This document shows, one piece after another, positions 63,394-64,000 of a stretch of 64,000 bases of DNA. This DNA is from an uncultured Massilia sp. (lineage in GTDB: Bacteria > Pseudomonadota > Gammaproteobacteria > Burkholderiales > Burkholderiaceae): NCBI GenBank assembly GCA_946481275.1, contig CAMLMV010000036.1:6125-70124 (forward strand), written 5' to 3'. The notes under the pieces are model-generated. The model was given only the letters and a program-made list of their open reading frames with translations, was not told the DNA's origin and made no database searches. Numbering within the stretch: position 1 is the stretch's first letter; each line of letters begins with the position of its first letter. The translations under genes and the position numbers were made by a program.

Positions 63394-64000
63394 ATGTCCA
63401 ACGAAATCGACGCAACCACCACCGACATCCAGGAAGCAGCGGTAACCAGCAAGCCCGCTGCCACGATCGCGCGCGAAGTCGCGCGCCGCCGCACCTTCGG
63501 CATCATTTCCCACCCCGACGCCGGCAAGACGACGCTGACCGAAAAGCTGCTGCTGTTCTCGGGCGCGATCCAGCTCGCGGGTACCGTCAAGGGCCGCAAG
63601 AGCGGCCGCCATGCGACGTCGGACTGGATGGACATCGAGAAGCAGCGCGGCATCTCGGTCGCGTCGTCGGTGATGCAGTTCGAGTTCCGCGACCACGTCA
63701 TCAACCTGCTCGACACCCCGGGCCACCAGGACTTTTCGGAAGACACGTACCGCGTGCTGACGGCCGTCGACTCCGCGCTGATGGTGATCGACGCGGCCAA
63801 GGGCGTGGAAGAACAGACGATCAAGCTGCTGGACGTCTGCCGCATGCGCGACACGCCGATCGTCACCTTCATGAACAAGCTCGACCGCGAAACCCGCGAC
63901 CCGCTCGAACTGCTCGACGAAGTGGAATCGGTGCTGAAGATCGAATGCGCGCCGGTGACCTGGCCGATCGGCATGGGCAAGAACTTCCGCGGCGTGTACC
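63394..64000 (+). CDS. prfC: Peptide chain release factor 3, 3'-truncated by window edge
   Basis: The frame is open to the end of the window (202 codons). Seen: G1 [31 protein letters not shown]2/G3 region [12 protein letters not shown] and [17 protein letters not shown], and G4 [12 protein letters not shown]3 is a GTPase that recycles RF1/RF2 from the ribosome after termination. N-terminus is [39 protein letters not shown]; start ATG 63394. The extension before the G domain is short and probably disordered. Confidence 0.95.
   Translation, partial: MSNEIDATTTDIQEAAVTSKPAATIAREVARRRTFGIISHPDAGKTTLTEKLLLFSGAIQLAGTVKGRKSGRHATSDWMDIEKQRGISVASSVMQFEFRDHVINLLDTPGHQDFSEDTYRVLTAVDSALMVIDAAKGVEEQTIKLLDVCRMRDTPIVTFMNKLDRETRDPLELLDEVESVLKIECAPVTWPIGMGKNFRGVY

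Overview
The window is GC-rich chromosomal DNA of a betaproteobacterium in Burkholderiales. It is most likely Oxalobacteraceae and probably Massilia-like. This rests on the housekeeping order tRNA-Val, thrS, infC, rpmI, rplT, pheS, pheT, ihfA, merR, on the protein sequences, and on the dense GC-rich coding style. I found no insertion sequence, prophage or CRISPR array.

Layout. 1-13.6 kb is ordinary core and accessory genes: the 3' part of recD, a UBP-type zinc-finger protein, a motA without motB, a DUF2939 protein, a D,D-endopeptidase (pbpG type), a sulfate-binding protein, a Tat-exported M15-like murein hydrolase, a phosphoesterase, an amino-acid-binding protein followed by a wrecked permease gene, ETF-ubiquinone oxidoreductase, and an SDR/hydrolase/thioesterase group. 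13.85-31.68 kb is a complete aryl polyene (APE) type II polyketide cluster. About 21 genes lie on the plus strand with stop/start overlaps almost throughout: chain-length factor, two acyltransferases, two ACPs, an AMP-ligase fused to a dehydratase, a methyltransferase, a glycosyltransferase, a MIO-type ammonia-lyase, a thioesterase, a LolA-like protein, an MMPL exporter, lipoproteins, two ketosynthases, a dehydratase, a ketoreductase and a dedicated phosphopantetheinyl transferase. A PAS-LuxR regulator faces its end. 32.4-51.2 kb holds ketone-body/PHB metabolism (scoAB, bdhA), a BlaI/M56 regulatory pair with TonB-like C-terminal domains, a SIMPL protein, an Atm1-type ABC exporter, dctA, relA, an MlaE/MlaD pair without an ATPase, a thioredoxin-reductase-like flavoprotein and a cation diffusion facilitator. 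51.3-59.6 kb is the translation block. 59.7-64 kb holds a NarL/LuxR response regulator with its histidine kinase, a Crp/Fnr regulator, and the start of prfC.

The most interesting signals are regulatory. Between tRNA-Val and thrS lies what looks like a full transcription attenuator. A 13-residue leader peptide carries five Thr codons, four of them consecutive. It is followed by mutually exclusive 1:2 and 2:3 pairings and an intrinsic terminator just before thrS. infC appears to start at AUA. pheS is preceded by a short coupled ORF that overlaps a terminator-like hairpin. The blaI/SIMPL intergenic region carries repeated TAGAC-N6-GTCTA dyads. An orphan intrinsic terminator at 63.12-63.17 kb may end an unannotated small RNA.

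How genes work together. The APE block would make an aryl starter (ammonia-lyase, ligase), extend it on two ACPs (KS/CLF, KR, two hot-dog dehydratases), methylate and acylate it, and export it to the outer membrane (LolA-like, MMPL, lipoproteins). The products of scoAB and bdhA connect 3-hydroxybutyrate and acetoacetate to acetyl-CoA. RelA, RF3, the IHF subunit and the aminoacyl-tRNA synthetases are core functions. All functional calls are from reading motifs and family resemblance by eye; no database search was run.
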